Part shown: positions 20,696 to 33,000 of the stretch, piece by piece | Layout: the number at the start of each line of letters is the position of its first letter | Position numbering within the stretch: position 1 is the stretch's first letter | Assembly: GCA_963691705.1 (NCBI GenBank) | Contig: OY829546.1 | Span: 10,302,001-10,366,000 of the forward strand | DNA: 64,000 nt | Reading direction: 5' to 3' | DNA from: Viola odorata | Taxonomy: Eukaryota > Streptophyta > Magnoliopsida > Malpighiales > Violaceae | Notes under the pieces: generated by a model | Databases searched by the model: none | What the model saw: the letters and a program-made list of their open reading frames with translations, nothing else | Told to the model about the DNA's origin: nothing | Made by a program: the position numbers and the translations under genes

Positions 20696-23468
20696 TCAAA
20701 AACTCGCATCCTCGGTTGTCGGTCGCCTTAGGTAGTATCGCAAACTGTTAGCAAGAACCTGCAAGATTTCGCAGAAACTTCGGTAAGTATAAAACTGCAG
20801 TCGAACGGACCTAATTTGACTCCACACCTTATAATGTTGCCTACTTTTACCTGTTGAAGAGGCTTGCTGATGGCTTTACCCCTGTAGCTGACATGAAACT
20901 TTGCCTTTGCCAACAACCCCTGGGTGCGAAAAATAAGAAATGGATGACTGAATTTGATAATCCTCTGCCGAATCACATCTCAACGTACTAAATCAAGTAG
21001 AAGAGCCAACATGAAAGCATACAGGGAAAAAGATTTATCACCTCAGTGTCAAATTCTCCCGATTCAACAGCGACATTAATGTCAGTGATAATCTTTACAA
21101 GATCCACCAATAATCCAGGGCGATCAGCTGCTTCCACGTACAGCAAGCTGCCATACAAATAAAAATAAACCACTAGCAACAAAATGTTCACAAACTTGCA
21201 GGTCAAAAGCATGTGTCTAACTTTAGAAAGCTACAGATTCGAAATTTAAAGATCACAGCCTGCATGTGTCTGTCATTCCACGACAAACGAGGTAATACCA
21301 ATAATGGCAGGAAATACAAAGAGTAAGCAGAACTATATTTACAAAAAGATTCACTTCAATGGAAGACAAATAAGATTCATAACACTTAGCTTCCATATAC
21401 AGCTAAGGTCTGAGCAGATATTTCACACCAACGGAGATTGTTAGCAGGAGACAGACCACAGCCTCGTATATTTAAAAGAATTTGAACCACGTCTTACCTT
21501 CGTTCAGGACCATCATCTTTCACAGTTACGTGAGTTGCTATGTCAACATCAACCTGAGACATTGAGAGACAACAAAAATTGAGCAACAGTGATAGTTTGG
21601 GGTTTAACAATTCAAAGCACCCATTAGATGATGCTTAGCAAGCAAGAAAGAAAAGGTACAGAATGCAATAAAATAGAATGAGACTAGACAAAAAAAAACC
21701 TGTTGTTTTGGCGGCTCAACACCAAAGGCAACTCCCATTGCTAACTGGGAACTTGATTCCTGGTTGTCATTCATTACGCTCGTAAGGGGAGGCATGCCCT
21801 ACGATAGGAGGGCTTTCGAATAATATCTCAAGAAACAGATATTCAGAATGTTTTACCGGATGGTATTCAAGCAGATTGTTTATGATTGTCAAACGAATTG
21901 CCTCAAGCAGCTCCGGTTCATCAACTTTTCTACCAGTACTACTGCAAAAAGCTCCATGAAGGAGCCAGTCAGATATTCTGTGGAAATGCTATCGCCAGAA
22001 CTCATTCAAAAAGCTAACTGCAATATACAGATGGAATAAAAAAGGTAATTTTAGACAATATTCTGTTCCATCCTGGGCTTATATGCTATCCTTGGTTCTT
22101 TTGAGGTAAAACTCTTGAACCATTGTAAAATAGACAAGGGCATTCTGATATTGAAGGCCACCTTAGACACCACACCTACAGTTTTTCAAGGTTTTAATGC
22201 AGATCAACTCTTTTAAGGGTGCAGAAAGTGCAACAGTGAAATTGACAGCTCTTTATCTACAGTTTTAAGCTCAAGAGAATCTTTTGTTCAACGTCAAAGA
22301 TGATGTTACTGAATCAACTGGAGAAGACAGGGACAGCAGAGCTAGGCGGGGCATCATGTCATCAAGGTAGAAGTCACCCTTGTAGAACTACGAAAGGGTG
22401 AAGGTTTAAAACATACATAGCATGGTACTTACGCTTTAGTGATGGCAAAAGTGTTGTGCTTCCCGGAAGAGTCCAAACAGACATTAGCCTTAACAACATT
22501 CAGACCGAGGTTTTTGAGTGCATTCATCTGTAAGACAAAGTCACTAAAATTAGCTCACGACAGCCTCAGATATGCTAAACAAATGATGGATGATATTGCC
22601 CTAACAGTTTCACAATCAGAAATAACCTAAAGGTGCAACATAAATATGTCAAAAGGAAAATGAAAGATTTGATATTTCAGGAGGGAAAAGTTCCAAACGG
22701 TATCCAAAAGAGCTCCAAGGCGATCCCCAAACGTTAACTCCACCACAGTTGCATCAGGATCAGAATCTTGGTCAATTATAACCTTGGGAATTGGAACTGT
22801 GTCTGTTTCATTGTGACCTCCACCCTGCTGATACACCATTTCCCCAATTTAATAAACAAATGAACTGCTAAGTTCATATGGATTAGCATGCAATAAAGCA
22901 GCAAAACAAAATCAAAATATTCCACACCTCTACAGTTGCAGAAGAGGATGCTCGAGGAATGATCACGGTCCTGGAACACGACAATCTGGAGAAAAAAAAT
23001 TGGTACATGAAAAGTCACGAAAGAGTACAATAAGAACACATGTAACAAGAACACATAATAGAGTTAATGTTAAAGCTTTAGGTTTTCTTCCATACTTAAT
23101 TGCAGACAGATCAATCATCATCAATTCACATTCATCCCAGCTGCTAACCTTAATCAAATTAATTGAAAACTGAGAATTTCCCCTGTTACTAATCTAGATC
23201 GAAACTTTGGCCACGACCAGACCAGACCAAACAATGAAGAGATCATGATGAAAAATAGAAACTACCATGAAAGGAAAATGTCCACAGTTTACTAATGGCA
23301 TGACTCCTATAAACCCAAAAACAAAGTTCAATACTTTAACATAAAAACATACCAAACAGAAAAGAGGAAGAGATAATCTGACAACCATTACCTCTTCTCA
23401 TTGCAGAGAAACCGGACCTGTGTAGGAATCTGACCAAAACACATGGGATTTTCGACAACTTTAACATT
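20696..23468 (-). CDS. ACR11: ACR11-like ACT-domain protein, plastid (ten exons)
   Basis: Exons, in transcript order: 23392-23468, 22928-22985, 22699-22827, 22433-22527, 21857-21941, 21700-21759, 21498-21553, 21042-21147, 20851-20919, 20696-20758; all introns GT-AG and frame continuous to the end [16 protein letters not shown]. Two ACT domains are visible: [31 protein letters not shown]... and [41 protein letters not shown]. They follow a transit-like N-terminus ([15 protein letters not shown]). ACT domains bind amino acids; ACR11 proteins act in plastids with glutamine synthetase and ferredoxin-GOGAT. The start is uncertain: the ATG at 23466-23468 ([11 protein letters not shown]) is in frame, while the better-looking family-type start MAVPMSF at 23512-23514 is out of frame by one base (see findings). 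Confidence 0.93.
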
Positions 23469-24339
23469 ACTAAACTGAAATGGGAGGTTAGCGAAAGACA
23501 TGGGCACAGCCATTTTGGTCTATTCCTTCTCCTTCTTAACCTAAATGAAGCAAGAAGATGATGACACCCAACAGCAACAACTAGAGCACAGAAAGCAAAG
23601 TAAGAAGAGAACCCAAATGAGAGGACATCACGAAAATCAAGGATAACAGTGTGGTACTTCTTGTAATATCCGCCATGAGAAGCTGATGAAGGATTAATAT
23701 ATATATTTATCTTATCTGTTTTTTTCTTTTTTCTTTTTTCTTTTTAACTTCTTTTATTTATTTTTCTTTTCCTTACAAGTTATGTCTAACGTCCATTCCT
23801 CATCTCATCTGCATTTGTTTGCTACCCAAGTTGTTGTTTTTGTTTTTTTATATAAAAAAAAGGGGGAAAAATTCATTTTTTTATTAATTGTAATCTAGAA
23901 TCGTGTCTAGTTGTTAGAAAATGGTGACATGGTTGGTTAAGGTAGCTCTCACAGTCACCATCATTGCCACTCTCTTCACATTTATAAAGAATAAAGCTTT
24001 TTTGTTTTTTGAAAAATAAAATAAAGAATAAAGTTGTAAAAGAAATAAAGTTCCAAATATTTTAAATTCTAGCTGTGAAGAATTTAAATTGCAAAGATTT
24101 CAACTTGAGTCCTACTGCTAAATTGCAAATAACAAATACTCTAATTAAAATCACATTTTTTTAGTAGGAGAATGTTCTAAACTGCAAACAGAAAAAGATT
24201 AAACTAGTTTTAAGATATAAAAGTGCATAGACGTCACACTTTGAGATCTAAAAGAGTTTTTTTTTTCTTTTCTAGTCGAACGAAATTAATCTTCTCCTTA
24301 AAAATGACCGAGATTTTCTCCTAAATTGTATGATCTTTA

Positions 24340-24913
24340 AGTAGCGTTTGGTTGGCAGAATTAAGAAACAAAGTGAGTTAAAAATCTGAGATTTCGAGTT
24401 TTATTGTGTTTGAATGAGATAAAAAAAAGTTGGATTGACTTCCTCACTTTCCCCCAAAATGGAGAAAAATAATTCCTTAGTTAGGGGGTGGGGAAAGTGA
24501 TTTCCTAGTACAATGAAAGTTATTTTTTTGTTAAATTAGATATTTGTCCCAAAAAAAATTATAGAAAAATAACCTATTATAAAATTATTGCATTGTCGAC
24601 TTCATTCTTATTGTTCCTAACACTTCATCTAGAATGAGATTGAAGTTTGATGTGCGCGAATATATATAGAATGTCGAGTTAATTTTGATTACTAGGAAGA
24701 ATATGGATAAAATATTTACTAACATGGAGAATTTATTAAATTTTTTATTGTAGTAATTTTTCCTACTTTCCCTTACAATTCTGAAGTAGTTCAAAACAAA
24801 TATTACTTTTCTAGAAATCTTAAATCCCAACTAAATATAAAAAACTAACATTCCATCTAATCACAGAGAGTGGTTCCAAAAGATAAAGTAGAATTTTGTA
24901 AACCAAACACTAC
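24340..24913. mobile_element. Tourist-like (PIF/Harbinger) MITE
   Basis: 574 bp. Ends AGTAGCGTTTGGTT and, on the complement of the right end, GGTAGTGTTTGGTT. It is flanked on both sides by TTA (24337-24339 and 24914-24916), the PIF/Harbinger target duplication. Non-coding. Confidence 0.65.
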
Positions 24914-25505
24914 CTTAAGTCATCTCTAAGTCAAATATTCAATTGTATACTTTTCACCCCTTTTTTTCTCATTCACTTCACAGTAACAATTTGATTCAAC
25001 ATTCTGGTCCTCAAAGTTAAAAAATTAACAGTCTAGTCCTGAATAGAGCATTTTTTTTTCATTTCTAAAATAATAATTGATCAAAAGAAAACATTTCGTT
25101 TATTTTTTTAGCAATGCATTCCAATTTCCAACATCATATCATCCGCCACTCCCCAAGTTTGTGGGCCAACGGTAAATTCCATGATTTCTGGTTTGAAGAA
25201 GAAAAGGAATTGGATTGGATTGGATTGGAACATAAATGCGCTTACGTAAGAACCTAAAAGATAGGAATAGGATTAGAATTAGAATTATGGATCAGGACAA
25301 CTACTAGGCCTTCTCATCAAAACAGAAAAAGGTATCATTGCTCTGTCACATTACCAGGAAATCCAACCTGCAGAATCCAATGCTCACTCTACCAATGTTA
25401 ATGGAATCCACCATAAGCACCCTATTTGAACCCAACTTGTCCATGTGACCAATGTCACGCGAATTTACATCGAATCACCAAGCATCAAAACATGCTTATT
25501 CATTA

Positions 25506-25631
25506 CTCCCTCCGGAATTTTTTAAATGACTCTTTGCTGTTTTTGTTACTGTAGCAATTACTTAACTTTTTGGTCTTTAAGCTATTTTTTGTTACTGTAG
25601 CAAAGAGTCATTTAAAAAATTCCGGAGGGAG
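25506..25631. mobile_element. Stowaway MITE (Tc1/mariner type)
   Basis: 126 bp with near-perfect inverted ends CTCCCTCCGGAATTTTTTAA / TTAAAAAATTCCGGAGGGAG, about 35 bp long, flanked by TA on each side. The whole element folds into a hairpin. Non-coding. Confidence 0.9.
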
Positions 25632-25894
25632 TACATTAGAAGGATCGCACCTAGGGCCGACGTTAACCGAATCTGACGAAGTTCCAACAACTGATACACT
25701 AAGGATCAAGGGAGAAGCGCCGAAAACAAAATGAACACTATGAGAGATCAGCAATGATGCAGTCAACTTAATTCAAGTAAGGCATGGTGTCTTTGTATGT
25801 GTGAACATGATAAAAACTTAAAGCAGTAGTCCTGTCATTTGCTGCAACCTTTCAAAGCATGATGCTGTAGTAGAGGGCCAGAGTCCATGTAGAT

Positions 25895-27698
25895 TTAGTA
25901 ACCCTTGTTTCCTCGAATTCTAGCTCGCATGTCAAGCTGGAAAAACACAGGAGGTGACAATTAATGGACAAATTTCAACAAATTGTTGTGTGCAGAATTC
26001 ATTTGTGATTTCAGTCACCATAAAACGTATATTTACTTCACATAAATGGTATAGAAACACGATAAACTAAGAACAATATAGCATTAACAAAAAATAGCTG
26101 TAAGCATGGGCAGGCGCACACACCATATTACATAAAACAACAACGATAGTAAATAACTAATTGGAGCATAGGCCAATCAACTTAGCTAGACAGGGATGTA
26201 GATTACTGTGAGGCACGCGATTGGTACTAATAAACCAAGAATACACGGAGTGCAGGTATCAACAGATACTTCTTTCTTTCAACTTGATTGGCTAAACCTT
26301 CAAGTTTGTAGGCTCTTCACAGCCCACCTGAAAAAGGATGTATGCCCTAGGGTTGATCTAGTAAAAGGTAAAGGCATAGACAAACTAGGAACCACTTTAT
26401 AGTAATGGCCCAACTACTAAACCATATTCTTTTCCTGTCTTCTTTTAAAGTGTTGATCTTATGCTGATGCTTTTATCTCCACAAGGATGCCTCTTATCTG
26501 ATATTAGATAGATGTAAGATAGTTTTGTTTAAAGTGTAAATGCAGCCAATGAAAGAACCTGAAGCTTGAATTTTCCTTGTCCTCTTTGTTTCGATCAACT
26601 CCAAATTCCAAGTCACTGTCCACATTAAAGGGACGTGTTTTTGGCCTTAAAGCTCCTATCCTATTCAACCATATCTAGGGTATCACTCAACATTTTCAAC
26701 CCAATTCCAAGAGAAGCAAAGCATGCTCATGATTTGTTTCACATGAATGCACGTCCATAGCTTCCAAAGAAACGACTCTGAGATTTTTACTGCTATACAA
26801 CAAATGATAAATGCACCAGTAAAATTTTCTAGAGACCAGAACCTTCCAATAGGCTAACTTGACGTAAATGATTTTCAGAGGCTTGTTCAAGAATCTCTCA
26901 GTATGACCAAGGATGAATTTGCAACTCCAAAACAAATCTACATAGTTTCTGATTGATGAATGAAGGAACTAACGGAATAAGGAACCAATTAAATTTTCAA
27001 CCGTATCAAGTTTGGAGAAGGCAAGCTTTGCTTTTGAAACAAAAATAGAAACCTAGCACGATGTGCTTACTTTACTCAATGCTTCTCTATTACATTTTTC
27101 CATTGACAAGCTTTTCTTAGTTTACAAAGCAACTCTGGAATACCAATTATTGATATTAAGTCTCCTCCCTAAAAGATTTAGCACATTTACAAACAGTAGA
27201 AAGACAAAGATTGACTGCAATGCTTCTCATGGATTTCGCATTGAATGCTTAATAAAACAATAAGTCTTGATTATAACTCAAAGCACATGACACAACCCTT
27301 ACAGATATACACAAGAAAACAGTTTAAGAGGATAATTCAAAAGAGAAGAAAGCAATGAAAATACGGCCAAAAAACAGACAGGAAACAAGACATGCCTGGC
27401 CTCTCTTGCAATTAAAATAAGTTTCTCTTAGTCCCACACACTCACTGGATATGGATGGACTCTTCTCACCAGCACATTCCCTATATGGCCGCTTCTCATC
27501 CTGAAAACGTAATGAAAGCAAAAAAAAGACATCGATAACGATTACACCAAACCAGTATAAGTTTCTCGCTCAAGGTGAGAAGCTTGAAAATGAAAAAATA
27601 CAATTAATAGAGAAAAAAAAAACAACTACCTTAACACAAGGAGATTCACTTAGACACTTAACCAGCTCCACTGCAAGACCCTTACACGACTTCGCCAT
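25895..27698 (-). CDS. COA5: COA5/PET191-like cytochrome c oxidase assembly factor (three exons)
   Basis: Exons 27630-27698, 27396-27500 and 25895-25936 give a 72-residue protein. It starts MAKSCKGLAVELVKCLSESP and ends LDMRARIRGNKGY. Twin CX9C motifs are present: C-KGLAVELVK-C and C-VGLRETYFN-C, with a further pair at PCVK and YREC. This is the layout of PET191/COA5, a small intermembrane-space protein imported by the Mia40 relay and needed for complex IV assembly. Intron 2 (25937-27395, 1459 bp) has a GC donor (CAG|GCATGT) instead of GT; the protein frame and family sequence require it. The last coding exon is only 42 nt. Confidence 0.92.
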
Positions 27699-29233
27699 TT
27701 ACTTCTCCTACTTCTGTTCCTCCTCCTAAACTTCCATAAACATAAAACTTAGAATGATTAAAACAAGAGTTGCTTCAAAATCCTTAGTTCTAAGGAGATA
27801 ATACTATTGAAGACAGATTGGTCCTCCAAGGCGGGCTTCCATATTGTAATTGGGCCAACTTCCCCCATCCCAATCAGCAAAAAAAAAACAGCAAACTTTA
27901 CTTAGACATATGAGTCAGGCATTTCGTCAAACAGTTATTGACCGACAAAGAGAGGCATGTTTAGACATTGCTTGTGACCTATCTATCTATGGTATCATGA
28001 CCCATCTAATTCAATCGCTGCTTAATATATTAACAGGAATAGAACAGGTAGAAGACGAGCCAACAAATTAACTTGCTCTCCATGTCACATAGATAAGCCA
28101 TAGGAGACATGAGAAGTGAATGAGAAGGAGACGTTAAACCACCTGAGATTAAGCGAAAGAACTGCTGCGTTTCCGGAAAATGATTCGATGGCTCCAGAAA
28201 TTTCCAGGTGCAGGGAAGGAAGTGTTGATCTTCGCCGCGTGGGAAGGGATGGTTTTACGGTTTTTACTTTAGTTTGGGACCAAAAAAAATTCTCCTCATA
28301 GTTAGGTACTGAAGTCAAACAGAGACCTAAAATAAAACATAACCCCTTTCAGTTTAAGTGAGAAAAAAGAGACTAATTTACTAAAAAGGTTACTTCTTCT
28401 TTTTTTCTAAAAAAACAAAACTTTTCCACCTTCTTAACCTAATTATAATCATACTTAAAAAATCACCCATTAAAAATCCAATTTTATTCGAGTAAGATTT
28501 TTTTTTTTTCGACAATCAAAAAATCAACACTGATATCTATCAAAGAAATAAATTTATAGAAGTAACACTTTATAACATTTTAATTTTGGATAATAGGTAA
28601 TCAGCGAGAGGGTTCTGGCGCTTTCACCTCATTAGTAAGAGTTCATTAATTACTAATACAAACACTAATCTGTTTTCTTAAAAAAAAAAAAAAAACAGTA
28701 ATCTAATAAATTAGTAGCATGAGATTCTTGAATGTCCACTTTGATTTAATTGATTGCCATATCCGATAAGTTTCAAACAATTTTAAAACCAGCACATTGT
28801 CTGAAATAATGCAATATTAATTAAATAAATCTCTTCCAACAATGGACCAAATGGTGTCAAAATAATTCAATATTAATTAATAAATCTCGTTTAATTGTAG
28901 CTATAATATGCTCAAAACATAGTAATTACCAAACGAAAGATAGAAAAAGAGACTCAACGATTTTGATTGCTCATCAACAATGGATGGCAATCAAAATAGA
29001 AAAAAACCCAAATGCATCCTTTCTTGTCAACACTAAAATTGATAAATATGTATTTTTCTAGTAAAATGCAATCCTACAAACTTGTTTTCAGATTCTAACA
29101 AAAATACGGAATGACTTATCAACTAACTAATAATAAACTAGCATCATCAACATCTAAACAACATCCATGGGATACGAGACGAGGCGAGAGCACTGGACAA
29201 CCCAGGGTACTTGCAGATATTCTTCTACATCAA
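27699..29233. other. Intergenic DNA between COA5 and TyrRS
   Basis: 5' flank of COA5 and 3' flank of the tyrosyl-tRNA synthetase gene. Overlapping frames near 28085-28318 on both strands have no recognisable domain. 28300-29100 is AT-rich with long A/T runs. Confidence 0.5.
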
Positions 29234-32200
29234 TCACTTTGTTACTCTGTAGGTCTGCATATAACAAAGACAAACAATCAAACTCCACATAAGAAAAGAA
29301 AATCGACATATATCCCATTGACTTGTAGTAGTTTTCCTTACAGACCGAATAAGAGTGCAAGGAAGATCAAGACAATCGAGAATAAGAACTACTAATAACA
29401 AAGTAGAATATTAACAAACCTTGACTCGTTTCAACAGCTCCTTAGCCCTTGCATTATTCTTGAAATGATCACGTACAGGCTGCAGAAAATATTAAGCACA
29501 TTGTTGGTTAGCTGACAATACAGGATAACACACGCCGCAGCGGTCAATTGGTAGAACTCTTGTTTTTATATATAAAGGAATAGTGTATGGTTAGTGGAAA
29601 CGAACTTCCCTTTCAATCAAGATAGGCACAGAACAGGGTTGGTAAGTGACAAAATTCAACAAGCCACAAGAAACATTTTTTCCGCAATTCACAGACATCA
29701 CTTTCCTGCAATTTAATGAAACAGTATAGGTTCCAGCGTTTAATTACCTGCAGTATCTTATTCAGTGCCTTTGATAGAGCAGGCTTGAGGTCAGCAGGAT
29801 GCAAGCCCTCGTTTTCATACTCAGCAACAAGTTCTTCAAAGCTAAGGAAGGTCCTGTATCAATGTAAGAAAGTTAGTGCATTAAGTGGCATACCACAGTT
29901 GACCGCAATAAGAAATTGCTATACTCACAATCTATGAGTAACATTCCATGATGAATAACCAGGAAATTAAAGACATCATCATAATCTAGTAAACTCGCAA
30001 ATTAATTCCCGGGAAGTGGCTTAAACCCTCCAAACGGTCCAAATAATAAAAAACAAGGGAAAACATGAAACAGTGAAATAAAAGGAAGGCAACAGGGCTT
30101 ACTTCTCTCCTCCATTCTCTGGTTTACGTTCCACCTTGAACTCATTAAACCATGGAAAGATAATGTATTTGATGTATTCCAGGCAAGGATTCCCTTCAAC
30201 AATCTTTGGGGGACAGTATGCCTTCTTTATTTTCAAGTTCACTTCTGCCTAAGAGCAGTGGAAAGAGAATAAAATACTAATGCAACAAGCAGGGACAGTG
30301 ATAAAATGCAGCAGTAATAAGCAGGCAAGCTTTATATTTGACATTAATTGAATTCCCATGTTACGAGGTGTCTTAATCTTTCAATTGCTACTCTATGATA
30401 AAACTGAAGCCATACCTCTTCATCCTCCATGTAGATGGAAGAAGAAGGATCACTCTTTGACATCTTTTCTTGCCCTTGCTGCAAACCCGGTAACATGTCT
30501 GAGATCATTAAAACCGGATCATAATCCATAAGAATAGTGAAACCTTGAACGAAATGATGATAACAAATTGAATGCAAGGAATTAAGGCCGTACGATGAGA
30601 CAAAATTATAGGCTTGTTTTTCCTCTTGATGTCATCGCAGTACTCTCTCGCAAGAACATTCACCTTCCGCTGATCCATGCCCAGTTGGCAAATGTCAGCC
30701 TGTTCACCATGATGATCAATTCAAGTTACAAACAATGCAGAAATAGTTCCATAGCTAGAGTTTACAGCCAGCACGGTATGCATTCCTTCCTATTAGAGGT
30801 TTCTTTCCAACCTCTTCCAGAAGTGTCATGGGCACATAGAAACAAACACCGGTTGAACAAATAACTAACAGTCAAGGTAGTTATGAAAAAAAAAAGGCAG
30901 GTATAAAGTAAAATAAATCATCAAGTACATCAAATTGGTAATAAGATAATAAGCAGCCAGAAAGAAGCAACACTGATAAAACAAACATGGATTCAGCTAG
31001 TGGCGAGGTATTAGAGGATTTAGTAGTAGGCTGCGGGTTCAACACCTAAGAATACCAAACAAATACAAGACAAACAAAGATATACACAATGTCAAATACA
31101 TGGGGTTGACTTACTTGATGTCAGGATCAGTTTATTTATGCGAAAAGGATAAATAGAGGATGAAAAAAGAGAGCACAAAATGCTTGTTTTACATGTGAGA
31201 TTCTAGTGGACAAATGGATGACATTTATTACTATGGTGCATTGTATTTTTACAAAATTAGCTCTCTTTAGAAATGTTTTTTCAATCCACCAATACTCATA
31301 TAACTCGCTCAATAGAAAAATAATCCATTTCTAGGAACAACTCAACTGGCAATTTGAGTACTAAATGGGGGAAATATAAGTGGCTGCCTGTAAATTCCAG
31401 AGAACAATATGTCTATCAAAACCAACAAGTAAGAGCCTTCATTCTAATTGATAGGGGCAAGCACCTTGAGGAAAAAAATGTCAGCACATTGCATGCACGG
31501 GTAGAAAATCTGGGCAGCAGTCAGCTCATCACTCTCATTACGGCCCATAATTTGACAACACCTAAGAAGGACAAGAAAGCAATACTTTTAGCTCACAAGT
31601 AGCAGATGATTCATGAGATTCACAGTCTAATCCAAGCTCCGTTACCTCATAATCCTAGGAAGCTTGTTTCTGCGGGCTATATCCATTACAAGAGGCCAGT
31701 ACTCTGATGCCCTGGAGTTGATTTCATCTGAAGACCAAAGGAACTGTACATTACCCGCTTCAATATTCATTCCAACAGCCTTCCAAATCTCAATCAAGTA
31801 CTCTCCTACTACTTTAATTTTGGCCAAGTCACCTCCCATTTTGTTGTTCAGTTGAGCAAACCAATCAGCAATCCAAATCTTGACATGGCAGCCAGCTGAA
31901 GTCAGCTTGTTCACGTTTATTGCTTTCATAACTCCCTGGCAACATGAGCATGGAAAAAACAAACAAAATGAGAAATCAAATAAACAAAAACAAATGCGTA
32001 TAGCTCACATGGAAAACAAATCAACACTCGAGGAAATGATTAAAATGAAGGACCTGGGCAATATGCATTCTGCCAGAGGGCTCAAACCCATCATAGCAAA
32101 TGGGATTAGGCTTATGTTTGAGCAAATTGAGGAGCTCATCATCTTGAATACACTCTTCTCCAATACTCCTCACAATTTGAAACCTTTCTTCCAGACTCAT
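29234..32200 (-). CDS. Tyrosyl-tRNA synthetase, cytosolic type (nine exons)
   Basis: Exons, in transcript order: 32054-32200, 31646-31935, 31465-31561, 30594-30699, 30416-30498, 30103-30248, 29748-29853, 29420-29479, 29234-29254, all GT-AG with a continuous frame. It couples tyrosine to tRNA-Tyr. Visible class I features: the N-terminal Rossmann start PICYDGFEPSGRMHIAQ (HIGH-like HIAQ), the tyrosine-pocket helix segment ADWFAQLNNKMGGDL, QIMGRNESDELTAAQ, the tRNA/tyrosine site ADICQLGMDQRKVN and the KMSKS loop EKMSKSDPSSS. The C-terminus ends LLKRVKTYRVTK. The archaeal/eukaryotic compact form, without a C-terminal EMAP-like domain, matches plant cytosolic enzymes. An upstream acceptor (GTGTAG) just before the ATG suggests a 5' UTR intron. 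The final coding exon is 21 nt. Confidence 0.95.
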
Positions 32201-33000
32201 CCTACACTCACAACCAAAACAACAATTCACTACAAATCAAAATCTAACTACAATGACCCATAAAACAAAGACAAGAAAGAAGAAGAAATGCGATAAGATT
32301 GGGGGATTGGATTACTCTAGAGTGGAGGAAGATGGGGCAGCGACAGGGAGGGATTCCAATTGTTGGGTAGGTGGAGTTTGCTGCACTGTTATGAGCTGCA
32401 CTTTCTTTTCCTAGATTGTCGATGCGTTAGTCTTTGAGTGCAATTTGAGTGCAAGAAGCGAGATTGTTAGAAAGTGGCACTCGCTTCTTGCACTCAAAGA
32501 CTAACACATCGACACATCGACAATCTAGGAAAAGGACGCCGGTGCAACTCATAACAATGGCGCCCAACAATTGGAATCCCTCTCTGTCGCTGCCTCATTT
32601 TCCTCCATATGTCGCCGACCACCTTACAAATCCGGTCGTCGAAACCGAACTAAATACACATACAAAGCAAACCCAACCCCGTACATATCATCATACCCAA
32701 TACAAATCAAACCCAATCCGTTTATCTCATCTTCTAATCCGAAACAGCCCTGCAAATCAAACAACAAGCACGACAGCAGACCAAACAATAAGCAAGAAAA
32801 GAAACAGAGAAGAGAAAACAGAAAAGCCAGAGAGAGGAAAGATTGATGTAGGAAGGAGGGTAATTACTCTATTTTTTGTACTTGCGTCGCTGCCGGAGTT
32901 GGAGGAGGGAGAGCGCGGTGCTGTGGCAGCTATTGGTCGGTGATGGTGGTAATGACAGCGATGGCGGTGGTGGTGATTGAGCGGCCGATGGAGTGAATTT
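32201..33000. other. 5' flank of TyrRS and inverted-repeat zone
   Basis: Holds the TyrRS leader, a long inverted repeat (32324-32606), and after it non-coding sequence. Frames at 32449-32943 and 32571-32846 run out of the repeat into a lysine/asparagine-rich translation and look like chance. Confidence 0.5.
32324..32606. repeat. Long inverted repeat (hairpin) at the TyrRS 5' end
   Basis: Left arm 32324-32462 and right arm 32480-32606 are inverted copies around a 17-nt loop. The stem next to the loop is GTGCAAGAAGCGAG / CTCGCTTCTTGCAC, and the arms share GGATTCCAATTGTTGGG, CCTAGATTGTCGATG and TTAGTCTTTGAGTGCA. The left arm has an extra 11-bp repeat (CAATTTGAGTG), the right an extra CACATCGA. 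The left arm is next to the TyrRS leader, so the right arm looks like an inverted copy of the TyrRS promoter/leader. Confidence 0.85.

Larger units (their letters stand above)
23515..25894. other. Intergenic DNA with two MITEs
   Basis: 5' flank of ACR11 (CT-rich stretch 23720-23780) and AT-rich DNA, a Tourist-like MITE (24340-24913) and a Stowaway MITE (25506-25631), then the 3' UTR of COA5. No gene. Confidence 0.6.

Noticed and set aside
29529..29565. GCCGCAGCGGTCAATTGGTAG, resembling the start of a tRNA
   Set aside because: No anticodon arm or T arm follows; it lies in a TyrRS intron.
32449..32943. Open frame of 164 codons on the plus strand
   Set aside because: It starts inside the right arm of the hairpin repeat and continues into a low-complexity Asn/Thr/Lys-rich translation; no domain and no splice support.
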